From positions 62,001 through 126,000 of the forward strand of contig JAUYQZ010000003.1 of the NCBI GenBank assembly GCA_030695415.1: DNA of 64,000 nucleotides, read 5' to 3'. A program made the position numbers and the translations under genes. This DNA is from Hylemonella sp. (GTDB lineage Bacteria; Pseudomonadota; Gammaproteobacteria; Burkholderiales; Burkholderiaceae_C). The number at the start of each line of letters is the position of its first letter. Positions within the stretch are counted from its first letter, which is position 1. This document shows positions 1-9,624 of this stretch, piece by piece. The notes below the pieces were generated by a model. That model made no database searches, was not told the origin of the DNA, and was given only the letters and a program-made list of their open reading frames with translations.

Positions 1-2616
1 GTGCGGCTGCACCGAGGAGAGCACCAGGCGCTGCTGCGCCCGCGTCAGTGCCACGTAGAGTCCATTGAGCTCCTCGCGCTGGCGCGCCTGCAGTTCCACC
101 GCCATGGCCTCGCGTACGCTGGGCGGTAGGCGGCTTTCGCTGGCAAGAAAGACGAAGCTGCGGGGTGCCTCGGCCTCCCCGGGCCAATCCAGCAGCACGC
201 TCATGGTCTGGGCGCGCTGGGCGGGTGCGTCCGTATCCAGAAGAAGCACCAGCGGTGCCTCCAGCCCCTTGGCCCCGTGCACGGTCAGCAGGCGTACCGC
301 ATCCGCATCCGCCAGCGTGGGTGCGGGCACGCCGCCGGCCTTGAGGGCCCGCACGAAGGCATAGGGCGTGGCGTAACGCGCCCCGTCCACCTGCAGGGCG
401 GCGGCCAGCAGGGCCTGCAGGTTGACGCGCGTGCCCTCGCGCAAGGTGGCGGGTGCCTGGGCCACAAAGCGGGCCAGCACATCCCCGTCGTCGTAGATGG
501 CGTCCAGCGCATCGTGCGGCGGCAGCGTGTCCAGCCAGCGCTTCCAGCGCAGCAGCTGCGGGCCGATGGCCTGGAGTGCCGGGGTCAAACCCGCGCCCGA
601 CTGCAAGAGGTCAAACCAGGGTTGCTTCAGTTCGCGCTGGAGCGAGGCCAACTGGATCAGGCCCTCATCGCCCACGCCGAACAGGGGCGACTTCAAGGCG
701 CGCGCCAGCGAGAGGTCGTGCGCTGGCGAGACCAGGGCATCGAGCAGGGCCACCAGGTCCTGCACCTCGGGTGCCTCTCCCAAGTCGCGCTTCTCCGGCT
801 GCTGCGCAGCGATGCCCAACTCGCGCAGTGCCTCCTGCATGGCGGTCAGCCGATCGCGCTTGCGCGCCAGCACCATGATGTGCTTCGGGTGCAAGCCAGC
901 GTCGATCTGACGCGCCAGCCAGCGCGCGGCCTGGCGACATTCCAGCGTGCGCAGCGTTTCCTCGGGCGTGACGCGCAGCTGGGTCAGGCTGTCGCGCCAG
1001 CTGACAGGCGCCGCCTCACCCCTGGCATCCTTCTCGGGCCGCAGGATCTGCGGCAGGGCCTGCACGCTGCCCGCCTGCTCCGACGCGGTGGTGTGGGGCC
1101 GAAATCCCTCGTACTCGCCCTGCGCCTGGGCCTGCCCCATGGCCTGGTTGACCAGGGCCAGGACGGCTGGCGCATTGCGCCGCGTGTGGTCGCAACTCAG
1201 CAGTTCGCCACCCAGCTCGTGCACGAAGGCCATGGCCGCCTTGAAGACCTGCGGCTCGGCACGACGGAAACGGTAGATGCTCTGCTTGGGGTCGCCAACA
1301 ATGAAGAGACTGGGCGCCTGCGCGCCGCCGCCACTGCCTGCATAGCCGCTGAGCCAGGCATGCAGGGCCTGCCACTGCAGCGGATTGGTGTCCTGGAATT
1401 CGTCGATCAGCAGGTGCCGCGTACGCGCATCCAGCCGCTCCTGCACCCAGCCACCCAGCACGGGGTCGGACAGCAGGTGCAGCGCAGCACGCTCCACGTC
1501 GCTCATGTCGACCCAGCCGCGCTCGCGCTTGAGCGCACCGTATTCATCGACCAGCAGACGCATGAGCCGTGTCATGCGCTGCTGGTAGAGCCAGGCCTCG
1601 TGCTGCTGCTGGGCGACACACAGGCGCTGCAGTTCCGGCTCGGCTTCCTGCGCCGCGGCCACCTTGAGCAGATGCTGCGTCAGGCGGTCTTCGTCCTTGA
1701 CGAAGAACCCTCCCCGCAGAACCCGCAGCGCCTCCTCGAACTCGGGCGCGGTGGTGGCGGCATCGAGCAGGGCATAGGCGTCGATGACGGCGGCAGCCGC
1801 TTTCTGTGGCGTCTTGTTCTTTTCCTCGCCCAAAGCCCGGGCCCGGGCCAACCAGCGCTCACGCGCCGCCAGCTCGCGCAGCGCAAGCGCTGGCGCCTGC
1901 AGGCCATTGAATTCAGGGCACAGCTCACCAAAGGCCGGCACCGATGACGCCACGGCGCCAGCGGCATCGGCCAGCTGGAACTCCACGCGACGCTGCAAGG
2001 CCGCAGTCAATGCGCTCTCGGTCTGGAAGCGGCCATGGTCGGTCACCACGGCCTCGTAATCCTGCCGCCCTTCAGCTTCGCGCAGCAGGCGAGCATGGAA
2101 GGGCCGCCACACCTGAGCAATGGCGGTGGCGTCATCCTCCAGCAGTTCGTAGGCCGCGGGCATGCCCAGCGCCTCCAGCACCGAGCGCGGCGCATTGCGC
2201 AACAGTGCCGCAAACCAGCCGTGAAAGGTACGGATCTGCACCGGCCGGCCCCGGGCCAGCAACTGACCATAAAGCTGCCTCAGGGGCGCCACCAGTTCCC
2301 GCGCGCGCGCCGCCTCCACACCGCGGACGAGCAACTCCTGCTGCAGTTGCTCGTCGCTGCCGTGGGCAAACTGCTCCAGCCACTCCATGAGGCGCTGGCG
2401 CATCTCGCCCGCGGCCTTCTTGGTGAAGGTGATGGCCAGGATCTCGTGCGGCGCGGCGCCGTCGAGCAGCGCGCGCAGGATGCGCGAGACCAGCATCCAG
2501 GTCTTGCCGGCGCCGGCACAGGCTTCCACCGCCACGTGGCGGCTCGGGTCGCAGGCGATCTTGTAGAAGTCTTCTCTGGCGACTGGATCGCCGTTGCGTT
2601 CGTAGGCGGGGTTCAT
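1..2616 (-). CDS. UvrD/Rep-family (AddA-like) ATP-dependent helicase, 3' end outside window
   Basis: Superfamily 1 DNA helicase, partial: 872 codons are present and the frame runs off at base 1 without a stop. The ATG at 2616 has GGAGG about nine bases upstream. Visible motifs in order: Walker A ACAGAGKTW near residue 35, ITFTKKAAGEM near 65, the DEFQDTNPLQW Walker B/motif II in the middle, GDPKQSIYRFR (motif III/IV), LTVHGAKGLEAPLV (motif V) and LYVALTRAQ (motif VI) close to the window edge. This is the full helicase set of the UvrD/AddA type. The next gene upstream is a PD-(D/E)XK nuclease, so the two probably form an AddAB/RexAB-like recombinational repair enzyme that processes double-strand breaks. 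An unusual 0.4 kb repeat-bearing spacer lies between the two genes. Whether a C-terminal nuclease domain exists cannot be seen. Confidence 0.9.
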   Translation of the reverse strand, partial: MNPAYERNGDPVAREDFYKIACDPSRHVAVEACAGAGKTWMLVSRILRALLDGAAPHEILAITFTKKAAGEMRQRLMEWLEQFAHGSDEQLQQELLVRGVEAARARELVAPLRQLYGQLLARGRPVQIRTFHGWFAALLRNAPRSVLEALGMPAAYELLEDDATAIAQVWRPFHARLLREAEGRQDYEAVVTDHGRFQTESALTAALQRRVEFQLADAAGAVASSVPAFGELCPEFNGLQAPALALRELAARERWLARARALGEEKNKTPQKAAAAVIDAYALLDAATTAPEFEEALRVLRGGFFVKDEDRLTQHLLKVAAAQEAEPELQRLCVAQQQHEAWLYQQRMTRLMRLLVDEYGALKRERGWVDMSDVERAALHLLSDPVLGGWVQERLDARTRHLLIDEFQDTNPLQWQALHAWLSGYAGSGGGAQAPSLFIVGDPKQSIYRFRRAEPQVFKAAMAFVHELGGELLSCDHTRRNAPAVLALVNQAMGQAQAQGEYEGFRPHTTASEQAGSVQALPQILRPEKDARGEAAPVSWRDSLTQLRVTPEETLRTLECRQAARWLARQIDAGLHPKHIMVLARKRDRLTAMQEALRELGIAAQQPEKRDLGEAPEVQDLVALLDALVSPAHDLSLARALKSPLFGVGDEGLIQLASLQRELKQPWFDLLQSGAGLTPALQAIGPQLLRWKRWLDTLPPHDALDAIYDDGDVLARFVAQAPATLREGTRVNLQALLAAALQVDGARYATPYAFVRALKAGGVPAPTLADADAVRLLTVHGAKGLEAPLVLLLDTDAPAQRAQTMSVLLDWPGEAEAPRSFVFLASESRLPPSVREAMAVELQARQREELNGLYVALTRAQQRLVLSSVQPH

Positions 2617-2639
2617 CTGTTCTGCCTCCGGCACGGTTT

Positions 2640-3002
2640 TTTACCCCCCCCTATCCCCCCCCGCCCCCTTCCCGCCCCCGCCGGGGCGGGAAGGGGGAGC
2701 CTCATTTGATCTCGTCGCGCCGGGCAAGCTTCTACGAGGGTGAGTTTGCGATCTGGAATTGCTTGCCGAGATTTCTCGGTTCCGGTCGTAGTCAATGGCT
2801 CGATTGCTGGCGCGCAGCTGCCAGCCGGGGGCAGGCACATCCCGCTGCGTTCTCTACGACCGTCAGCCTGGAATGCGGGAGCCCCAAATACAGTGGCGAC
2901 GTTGGCGCCATAGAAGCGCATCCAGAATCCAGAAGCCAAATCGGGCTCCCCTTCCCGCCCCAGCGGGGGTGGGAAGGGGCGGGGGGGATAGGGGGGGGAA
3001 TG
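2640..3002. repeat. Large inverted repeat filling the AddA/AddB-like intergenic gap
   Basis: The 412-base gap between the two repair genes holds no convincing gene. Instead it has two near-identical arms of roughly 60 bases in opposite orientation, about 2645-2706 and 2943-2999. Each begins with long C or G runs (CCCCCCTATCCCCCCCCGC on the left, its complement on the right) and contains its own short palindrome (CTTCCCGCCCC...GGGGCGGGAAG). Between the arms are about 235 bases of ordinary-looking sequence with no ORF of note. The arrangement resembles a MITE or a paired REP-type element. It could form a strong hairpin in mRNA crossing from the nuclease gene into the helicase gene. No transposase and no clear target duplication were seen. 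Confidence 0.7.
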
Positions 3003-3028
3003 CAACGCCCTACGTGAGAAGAAAAATC

Positions 3029-5551
3029 TCAAGACTCACTCCAAAAATCCCGCCGACACAATCCCCGCGCGACACAAAACTCGCAAACAGTCCCCTCGCC
3101 CAGGGCAGGCATGCCCGCCCCCGCCCCAATCCGCTGCAGATCCTCCACGATGCCGTGGATCAGCGCGTCGCGCACCTCCACCACATCCTTCTGCTCGATG
3201 GTCGCGGTCCCATCACGCTCGCCCACATTGACGTAGGCCGCGCGCAAGGTGTCCTGCGGCAGCAGCGCCGCGTAGAACGCCAGCTGGGTGTCCTCGAACG
3301 GCTCCTTGACTCGCTGGCGCGTGAGGCCGGGCGACTCGGTCTTGTAGTCGATCACCATGACCTCACCCGCCCGGCCTTGATCGATGCGGTCGAGCCGTCC
3401 GAACAGCTTGAGCGTGCCCAGCGGCTGCAATGCATCGTGCTCGCCCTCGGCGTAACGCAGACCCGCGGCTTCATGCTGGCCCAGCCAGTCCAGATAGCCG
3501 TCACGCACACGAGGCCAAGCAGCCTGAAAGGGGAGGAACTCGTCCTCGGCCAGGCGCTGGCTGGCGGTGACCTCGCGGGCCGCGGCATCCAGCAGATCAC
3601 GTCGCGCCGCGGGATCCGCTGTCCCCCGCTCCTTGAGACCGTCATGAAAAGCCTTGAGCACGGCATGCAGCCACAGGCCGACGTCGCGTTTGTCGACCTC
3701 GCCCTCGATCTCCTCAGCCTCCTTCAGACCCAGCTGCCGAAGCGCAAAGAACCGATAGGGACAGTGACGCAGATCCTGGTAGGCGCTGGCTGACAGCCGG
3801 GTCACGCCCAGCTGTGGCGCAGCCGGCATCGGGCGCGGCACCCTGGCGCAAGGCAATTCACGCATCTCGCGCGGATCCTCGGCCTGCCGGTCGCCGGCCT
3901 CAAGTCGAATCTGCTGGACCAGTGTACTGGGCAGCAGGGGCTCGCCACCCTCGTCGCTGCCACGCCAGAGCAGATCAACCCGCGGCATGGAAAGTGCATG
4001 GCGCCAGGCCGCGCGCAGGGCCGCATCCAGCGCTTCGCGCGCTGGCAAGCCCAGGGCCTGGCGCTGCGCCACGGTCCACAAACCCGCCGGCTCGGGCGAA
4101 GCGCTGAGCCGAACCTCATCGCACCCGGCCAACACAGCCGCCCCAAAGGGCCGGCCCAGCATCTGTGCCAGCGGCAGGATGACCGCCTGCTCCTGCGCCG
4201 GGTAGTCGGGCTTGAAACTCTGGGACTCCAGCACCTGGTCGACCCAGTGCGTGAACTCGGGCAAAGAGATGCGCCGCAGCGCCCACAAGGCATCGGGTGG
4301 CAGCGTGACACCATCCTCCGCCAGACGCAGTACCGACAACACCGTGCCGCCCGCAACGTCGTCCTGCAGCAGGGTCCACTGGCCGGTGCGCTGCAGCAGC
4401 TCACGCAAGGCCATCAGCCAGGACGCCAGGGTGCGCCCGCGCTGCAGCGTCTCGCGCAGTGCCTCCACCTCAGCCAGCAGGGTCGCCAGCGCCACCTGCT
4501 CGCGCGTGTCGATGGTGCCGGGGACGTTGCGCCAGGCGCGCTGCGGCTGGCGCCGCAGGGCCGCCTCCAGCTGGCGCACGGCCAATGCATCAAAGGCGGG
4601 CGTGTTCTTGAGCCAGTCCAGCACCGCATCGCTGCTGGCATTCCAGGCACAGGCGCGCAAGGCGCCCATCAGCTGCGCACCCGCGCGGCTGGTGGAAAGC
4701 TTCCAGCCGGTTTCGTCGCGGATCTGCACGCCCTGACTGGCCAGCATGGCCCGCACACGACGCGTCAGGGCCCGGTCGGTGACGACCAGCGCCACCGGCG
4801 TGCGCCCAGCCTGCACGTGCCGCAGCACGCAGGCCGCGGCACGCTGGGCCTCGTCCTGCGCATCACGGGCGCGGTGCAAAGCGGGCATGGTGTCTGTTCC
4901 CACCGTGTCCTCGATCTCCAGCAGGGCAAGGCGCTCGCCCCAGACGGTCTGCAGTGCTGCAGGCAAGGGATCGGGCTGAAAGCCGGGCACGACCACCAGA
5001 CAGTCGGTGGACTCGATCACGCGCGGCTCGTAGAGCACATCGCTGGCATAGGAAGAGTTGGCCGCCCAGGCCACGGCCAGCTGGGCGATGGCGGCTTCCA
5101 GCGCCAGGGCGCTGGCCTCCATGCCACTGGCCGATGCCATGCGGGCACGTGAGCCCCAGGCGGCGCGCTGCGCAGGGGGCACGGCCGCAGCCAGCGGCCC
5201 CAACTGCTGCGCCGCTTCGAGCAGCAGGGATGTGGAGGCATCGGCACGGGCCCCGAAGCCGGCCTGCAGCAGCAGGGCATGCGCTGTCAGCACGTCCAGC
5301 GCAGGGTCGAAGCTCAGATCCGTTGGCGCCGCACTGTGTCCGGCAAGGCTGCGGCACCAGTTCTGCGTGGTCTCGAAACGCGGCGCGAAACCGTCAGGAT
5401 GGCTCCCGGCCCAAAGGCGCGCGGCTTGCGGCATCAGCTGCGCAAAGGGCAGCAGGACCACGGTGCGGGCCGGGTGCGCGCCGCGTGCGCGCATGTGGGC
5501 CTCGATGCCGGCAAGCCACTGTTGCCAACGAAAATCCGTGGTTTCTGTCAC
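3029..5551 (-). CDS. PD-(D/E)XK nuclease family protein (AddB-like partner of the helicase)
   Basis: Large protein of about 840 residues with a C-terminal RecB/AddB-type nuclease domain. The nuclease signature MVIDYKTES is clear. One cysteine in DLRHCPYRFF plus three in VCEFCVARGLC near the C terminus match the four-cysteine pattern that holds an iron-sulfur cluster in AddB and Cas4-type nucleases. The N-terminal part is a poorly conserved helicase-like scaffold with no good Walker A motif. The open frame extends to 5617, which would overlap trxA on the other strand, so I prefer the GTG at 5551 (reading VTETTDFRW). It is probably expressed ahead of the helicase gene, 412 bases downstream, and acts with it in double-strand break processing. 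Confidence 0.85.
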   Translation of the reverse strand: MTETTDFRWQQWLAGIEAHMRARGAHPARTVVLLPFAQLMPQAARLWAGSHPDGFAPRFETTQNWCRSLAGHSAAPTDLSFDPALDVLTAHALLLQAGFGARADASTSLLLEAAQQLGPLAAAVPPAQRAAWGSRARMASASGMEASALALEAAIAQLAVAWAANSSYASDVLYEPRVIESTDCLVVVPGFQPDPLPAALQTVWGERLALLEIEDTVGTDTMPALHRARDAQDEAQRAAACVLRHVQAGRTPVALVVTDRALTRRVRAMLASQGVQIRDETGWKLSTSRAGAQLMGALRACAWNASSDAVLDWLKNTPAFDALAVRQLEAALRRQPQRAWRNVPGTIDTREQVALATLLAEVEALRETLQRGRTLASWLMALRELLQRTGQWTLLQDDVAGGTVLSVLRLAEDGVTLPPDALWALRRISLPEFTHWVDQVLESQSFKPDYPAQEQAVILPLAQMLGRPFGAAVLAGCDEVRLSASPEPAGLWTVAQRQALGLPAREALDAALRAAWRHALSMPRVDLLWRGSDEGGEPLLPSTLVQQIRLEAGDRQAEDPREMRELPCARVPRPMPAAPQLGVTRLSASAYQDLRHCPYRFFALRQLGLKEAEEIEGEVDKRDVGLWLHAVLKAFHDGLKERGTADPAARRDLLDAAAREVTASQRLAEDEFLPFQAAWPRVRDGYLDWLGQHEAAGLRYAEGEHDALQPLGTLKLFGRLDRIDQGRAGEVMVIDYKTESPGLTRQRVKEPFEDTQLAFYAALLPQDTLRAAYVNVGERDGTATIEQKDVVEVRDALIHGIVEDLQRIGAGAGMPALGEGTVCEFCVARGLCRRDFWSES

Positions 5552-5597
5552 AATGCCGCAACTGTAGCCGCATTGCCACATAGACCAAGGAGCCCTC

Positions 5598-5930
5598 ATG
5601 GCCAGCGACCTGATCAAGCATGTTTCCGACGCGTCCTTCGAAGCCGACGTCCTCCAATCCAGCCAACCCGTGCTGGTCGACTACTGGGCCGAGTGGTGCG
5701 GCCCCTGCAAGATGATTGCCCCCGTCCTGGACGAAGTGGCTGGCGCCTACCAGGGCAAGCTGCAGGTTGCCAAGATGAATGTGGACGACAACCGCGACAT
5801 CCCCGCGAAGTTCGGCATCCGTGGCATCCCCACGCTGATGATCTTCAAGGGCGGCCAGCTCGCGGCCACCAAGGTCGGCGCCATGAGCAAGGCCCAGCTG
5901 ACGGCCTTCATCGATCAGCAGCTGGCCTGA
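5598..5930 (+). CDS. trxA: Thioredoxin
   Basis: Cytoplasmic thioredoxin of 110 residues, the usual family length. The redox-active WCGPC motif is at residues 33-37, with the conserved VDYWAEW strand before it and the cis-proline region [14 protein letters not shown] near residues 73-86. It reduces disulfides in client proteins such as ribonucleotide reductase and PAPS reductase. It could also supply electrons to the thioredoxin-type arsenate reductase encoded at 42651. An AAGGAG ribosome site precedes the ATG by about eight bases. It is divergent from the nuclease gene and followed by rho, an order common in Burkholderiales. Confidence 0.97.
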   Translation: MASDLIKHVSDASFEADVLQSSQPVLVDYWAEWCGPCKMIAPVLDEVAGAYQGKLQVAKMNVDDNRDIPAKFGIRGIPTLMIFKGGQLAATKVGAMSKAQLTAFIDQQLA

Positions 5931-6175
5931 TCCCTCCTGCCCGGTGTCGCCGCCGGGCCCTCTCAAGGCAGAACCAGCCCTCCCGGGGGCAGCGCCCCGT
6001 CGGCAAAGGGACCAGCGTGGGGGCCACCTGAGCGGCGGCCGTTTTTCCTGTCATAATCTTTGGCATCCGCCGGTTTCCAGTCAAACCGGCTTGAGTTCCC
6101 GGCTGGCAAGACCCCGGCGTCTGCTCAGCCTCACATCCCCCCGACCGATAGCCACACCCCACTGGGGCTCCCTCC

Positions 6176-7438
6176 ATGCACTTAAACGAACTCAAGGTAC
6201 TGCACGTATCTGAAATCCTCAAGCAGGCCGAAGAGCTTGAGATCGAAAACACCGGCCGCATGCGCAAGCAGGAGCTGATGTTCGCCATCATCAAGAAGCG
6301 CGCGAAGACCGGCGAACAGGTGTTTGCCGACGGCGTGCTGGAGATCCTGCCCGATGGCTTTGGCTTCCTGCGCAGCCCGGATTCGAGCTACACCGCCAGC
6401 ACCGACGACATCTACATCAGCCCCAGCCAGGTGCGTCGCTTCAACCTGCACACCGGCGACATGATCGAAGGCGAAGTGCGCACGCCCAAGGATGGCGAGC
6501 GCTACTTTGCCCTGAACAAGCTGGAGAAGGTCAACGGCGGCTCGCCCGAGACCAACAAGCACAAGGTGATGTTCGAGAACCTGACGCCGCTGTTCCCCAA
6601 GGTCCAGATGAAGCTGGAACAGGACACCAAGGGCGAGGAAAACATCACCGGGCGCGTCATCGACATCATTGCGCCGATCGGCAAGGGCCAGCGCGCGCTG
6701 ATCGTGGCCCAGCCCAAGAGCGGCAAGACCGTGATGATGCAGCACATTGCTCACGCCATTGCGGCCAACTACCCCGACAGCTACCTGATGGTGCTGCTGA
6801 TTGACGAGCGTCCGGAAGAAGTGACCGAGATGCAGCGCACCGTCAAGGGCGAGGTGATTGCCTCCACCTTCGACGAGCCGGCCGCCCGCCACGTGCACGT
6901 GGCAGAGATGGTGATCGAGCGCGCCAAGCGCCTGGTCGAACTGAAGAAGGACGTGGTGATCCTGCTGGACTCCATCACCCGCCTGGCCCGCGCCTACAAC
7001 AACGTGGTGCCTTCCTCGGGCAAGGTGCTGACCGGCGGTGTCGATGCCAACGCCCTGCAGCGCCCCAAGCGCTTCCTGGGTGCCGCGCGCAACGTCGAAG
7101 AAGGCGGCTCGCTGACCATCATCGCCACCGCGCTGGTCGATACCGGCAGCCGCATGGACGAGGTGATCTTCGAGGAGTTCAAAGGCACCGGCAATTCCGA
7201 AATCCACCTGGACCGTCGCCTCTACGAAAAGCGCGTATTCCCCTCCATCCAGCTCAACCGCAGCGGCACCCGCCGCGAAGAACTGCTGCTGCAGCCCGAA
7301 ATCCTGCAGAAGACCCGTATCCTGCGCCAGTTCCTCTACAACATGGACGAGATCGAGGCCATGGAAATGGTGCTCAAGCAGATGCGCGCCACGAAGACCA
7401 ACAACGAGTTCTTCGACATGATGCGTCGCGGCGGCTGA
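6176..7438 (+). CDS. rho: Transcription termination factor Rho
   Basis: Hexameric RNA helicase that ends transcription at Rho-dependent sites. The 420 residues are standard length. The N-terminal helix bundle ([20 protein letters not shown]) is followed by the cold-shock-like RNA-binding fold ([13 protein letters not shown]). The RecA-like ATPase core has Walker A AQPKSGKT near residue 180 and Walker [12 protein letters not shown], then the secondary RNA-binding region [12 protein letters not shown] 245-base leader separates it from trxA. Rho genes in other bacteria are commonly autoregulated through their leaders, and a CATAAT hexamer at 6052-6057 could be the -10 element, but I see no diagnostic regulatory structure. 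rpmE follows after about 100 bases. Confidence 0.98.
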   Translation: MHLNELKVLHVSEILKQAEELEIENTGRMRKQELMFAIIKKRAKTGEQVFADGVLEILPDGFGFLRSPDSSYTASTDDIYISPSQVRRFNLHTGDMIEGEVRTPKDGERYFALNKLEKVNGGSPETNKHKVMFENLTPLFPKVQMKLEQDTKGEENITGRVIDIIAPIGKGQRALIVAQPKSGKTVMMQHIAHAIAANYPDSYLMVLLIDERPEEVTEMQRTVKGEVIASTFDEPAARHVHVAEMVIERAKRLVELKKDVVILLDSITRLARAYNNVVPSSGKVLTGGVDANALQRPKRFLGAARNVEEGGSLTIIATALVDTGSRMDEVIFEEFKGTGNSEIHLDRRLYEKRVFPSIQLNRSGTRREELLLQPEILQKTRILRQFLYNMDEIEAMEMVLKQMRATKTNNEFFDMMRRGG

Positions 7439-7468
7439 TACGGCCCACCCAAGCCCTTGATTTATTTG

Positions 7469-7474
7469 TATAAT
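7469..7474 (+). promoter_or_regulatory. Candidate -10 element for rpmE
   Basis: A perfect TATAAT sits about 67 bases before the rpmE start codon in a short AT-rich patch (TTTATTTGTATAAT) that contrasts with the GC-rich surroundings. No good -35 element is seen at 16-18 bases, so the assignment rests on the -10 and the local composition. It would give rpmE a promoter independent of rho. Confidence 0.5.
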
Positions 7475-7540
7475 CGCAGGCTTTACCGTGGAAAGTAGTC
7501 TGGATGGTCCAGGCCGGCTCCCGCACCTTGAGGAAGAATC

Positions 7541-7798
7541 ATGAAAGAAGGCATCCACCCGAACTACCGCGAAGTCTGCTTCGTGGACCTGTCCAACGGT
7601 TTCAAGTTCGTGACCCGTTCCTGCGCCAACGCCAAGGAAATGATCAAGATGGAAGACGGCCGTGAACTGCCGCTGTACAAGCTGGACACCTCCAGCGAGT
7701 CGCACCCCTTCTACACCGGCACGCAAAAATCCGTGGACAACATGGGCGGCCGCGTGGAGAAATTCCGCAACCGCTTCGGCAAGACCGCCGCCAAGTAA
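7541..7798 (+). CDS. rpmE2: 50S ribosomal protein L31, type B
   Basis: Small ribosomal protein of 85 residues beginning [16 protein letters not shown], with the L31 core [11 protein letters not shown] and the C-terminal [21 protein letters not shown]. The zinc-binding CxxC pair of the zinc-containing L31 form is missing, and length and sequence match the zinc-independent type B paralogue (RpmE2/YkgM class). In many proteobacteria the type B protein replaces the zinc form under zinc limitation. Here its position after rho, the normal rpmE locus in betaproteobacteria, suggests it may be the main copy. AGGAAG precedes the ATG. An intrinsic terminator follows. Confidence 0.95.
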   Translation: MKEGIHPNYREVCFVDLSNGFKFVTRSCANAKEMIKMEDGRELPLYKLDTSSESHPFYTGTQKSVDNMGGRVEKFRNRFGKTAAK

Positions 7799-7820
7799 AT
7801 CCGGCCGCAGTTTTCCTGAC

Positions 7821-7854
7821 AAGGGCAGCCCGGTACGCCGCGCTGCCCTTTTCC
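7821..7854 (+). terminator. Intrinsic terminator after rpmE
   Basis: Stem of nine base pairs, AAGGGCAGC with GCTGCCCTT, around a 12-base loop. The T-rich 3' side (CCCTTTTCC) starts 22 bases after the rpmE stop codon. Confidence 0.7.
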
Positions 7855-7907
7855 ATTCCAGCACCCTGTGTGCCCCCCATGCCCATGACCTCTGGCATCA
7901 TCCTCGC

Positions 7908-9620
7908 GTGAACCAGCCCAGCCCCGCCATCGTCGCCCAGGGCGCCGTGCGCCGACTGCCGCACCTCGCTCTCTGGCTCTTCGCCCTGGCCTATGTGCTG
8001 CCCGGCTTCATCGGGCGCGCACCCTGGCGCAGCGCCGACATCACGGCCTACGGCTACATGGTCGAACTGGCCGGCGGCCAAACGGGCTGGTTGTCCCCCA
8101 CCCTGTTCGGCCAGCCCCCGGACGTGGACGCCCTGCTGCCCTACTGGCTGGGCGCCTGGGCCCTGCAACTGGCCCCTTCCTGGGTGTCGGTGGACTTTGC
8201 GGCACGCATCCCCTTCATCGGCCTGCTGGCCCTGACCCTGCTTTCGGTCTGGCACGGCATCTATTACCTGGCGCGCAGCCCGCAGGCCCAGCCGGTCGCC
8301 TTTGCCTTTGGCGGTGAGGCCCGGCCCAAGGACTACGCCCGCGCCCTGGCCGACGGTGGCCTGCTGGCCTTCATTGCCTGCCTGGGTCTGGCCCAGCTCT
8401 CCCACGAGACCACGCCGGCGCTGGCCCAGCTGTGCTTCACGGCGCTGAGCTTCTACGCCTTCGCCGCCCTGCCCTACCAGCGCTGGACACCCGGCCTCTC
8501 GGCCATCATCGGCCTGGCAGGGCTGACACTTTCGGGCGCCCCCTCGATGGCGCTGCTGCTGGCCCTGGGCGCCCTGGGTGCGCATGTGCTGGACCGTACC
8601 CGGGCCCACGAAGACCCGGGCCACTTCCGGCGCGACCTGAAACGGCTGCTGGCGCTGGCCGTGGGGGTGGCCCTGCTCGCCAGCGCGCTCGACCTCTGGC
8701 GCTGGCGCATCGGCGTGCCCGCACCCACCTGGGACGCCTGGCATGCCCTGGGCAGTCTGCTGCTGTGGTTCACCTGGCCCGCCTGGCCCCTGGTCCTGTG
8801 GACGCTGTGGCGCTGGCGCCGCCAGCTGTTCAGGCAGCGGCCCAGCCGTCATCTGTCGTTGCCGCTGTGGTACACCGCCATCACCCTGGGCGCCACGATC
8901 CTCACCCCGGCCGGCGACCGTGCCCTGCTGCTGGCGCTGCCGGCCCTGGCCACGCTGGCAGCCTTTGCCCTGCCCACGCTGGGGCGCAGCGTCGCGGCCC
9001 TGATCGACTGGTTCACCCTGCTGTTCTTCACCGGCTGTGCCCTGGTGATCTGGGTCGTGTGGATCGCCATGCAGACCGGCCTGCCCCCGCAGCCCGCGGC
9101 CAACGTGGCGCGGCTGCTGCCCGGCTTCGAGCCACGCTTCGTCATCCTGCCCTTTGTCTTCGCGGCCCTGGCCACGCTGGCCTGGGGATGGCTGGTGAAG
9201 TGGCGCATTGGCCGGCATCGCGCCGCCCTGTGGAAGAGCATGGTGCTGCCGGCGGGTGGCGCGGCCCTGTGCTGGCTGCTGCTCACCACGCTCTGGATGC
9301 CGGCGCTGGACTTCGCCCGCAGCTATGCGCCGCTGGTCCGGCGCATCGAGGCCACCGTGCAGCCCTCCGGTTGCCTGGCCCACTTCGGGCTCTCCCGCGG
9401 CCAGCTGGCGGCCTTGAAGCTGCATTCCCGCCTGCACCTGGAGCCGGTCAACGACAGCGCCCGCTGCGATTGGCTGGTGATCGACCGCGACATCGTTAAT
9501 CAGACGCCGGAAATCATCAACCCCGCGCAGTGGCAGCGCCACAGCGAGCTGGGCCACCCGCGCCCGGGCGAGGAAGACCTGGCCATCTACCGCCGTCTCC
9601 CGGTCACTGCCGCGCGCTGA
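7908..9620 (+). CDS. Polytopic membrane protein, glycosyltransferase family 39-like
   Basis: Integral membrane protein of about 570 residues with roughly ten hydrophobic segments. The first loop after membrane segment 1 reads RAPWRSADITAYGYM, in the place where ArnT/PMT-type (GT-C) enzymes carry their acidic catalytic loop; the aspartate in SADITAY is the candidate. These enzymes move sugars from polyprenyl phosphate carriers to lipid or protein acceptors. The C-terminal 90 residues form a soluble domain (CLAHFGLSRGQLAALKLHSRL) ending in DLAIYRRL. The open frame continues upstream into rpmE, so I choose the GTG at 7908. The MATE exporter gene starts four bases after its stop, indicating co-transcription. 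Substrate unknown; the family call is moderate. Confidence 0.65.
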   Translation: MNQPSPAIVAQGAVRRLPHLALWLFALAYVLPGFIGRAPWRSADITAYGYMVELAGGQTGWLSPTLFGQPPDVDALLPYWLGAWALQLAPSWVSVDFAARIPFIGLLALTLLSVWHGIYYLARSPQAQPVAFAFGGEARPKDYARALADGGLLAFIACLGLAQLSHETTPALAQLCFTALSFYAFAALPYQRWTPGLSAIIGLAGLTLSGAPSMALLLALGALGAHVLDRTRAHEDPGHFRRDLKRLLALAVGVALLASALDLWRWRIGVPAPTWDAWHALGSLLLWFTWPAWPLVLWTLWRWRRQLFRQRPSRHLSLPLWYTAITLGATILTPAGDRALLLALPALATLAAFALPTLGRSVAALIDWFTLLFFTGCALVIWVVWIAMQTGLPPQPAANVARLLPGFEPRFVILPFVFAALATLAWGWLVKWRIGRHRAALWKSMVLPAGGAALCWLLLTTLWMPALDFARSYAPLVRRIEATVQPSGCLAHFGLSRGQLAALKLHSRLHLEPVNDSARCDWLVIDRDIVNQTPEIINPAQWQRHSELGHPRPGEEDLAIYRRLPVTAAR

Positions 9621-9624
9621 TCAC

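Noticed and set aside
5552..5617. Longer start for the PD-(D/E)XK nuclease
   Set aside because: It would overlap the first codons of trxA on the opposite strand and use up its promoter region; the GTG at 5551 gives a more sensible N terminus.
6048..6065. CTGTCATAATCTTTGGCA before rho as a Pho box
   Set aside because: The first half-site is perfect but there is no second half-site 11 bases on, and rho has no reason to be phosphate-regulated. It more likely contains a -10 element (CATAAT).
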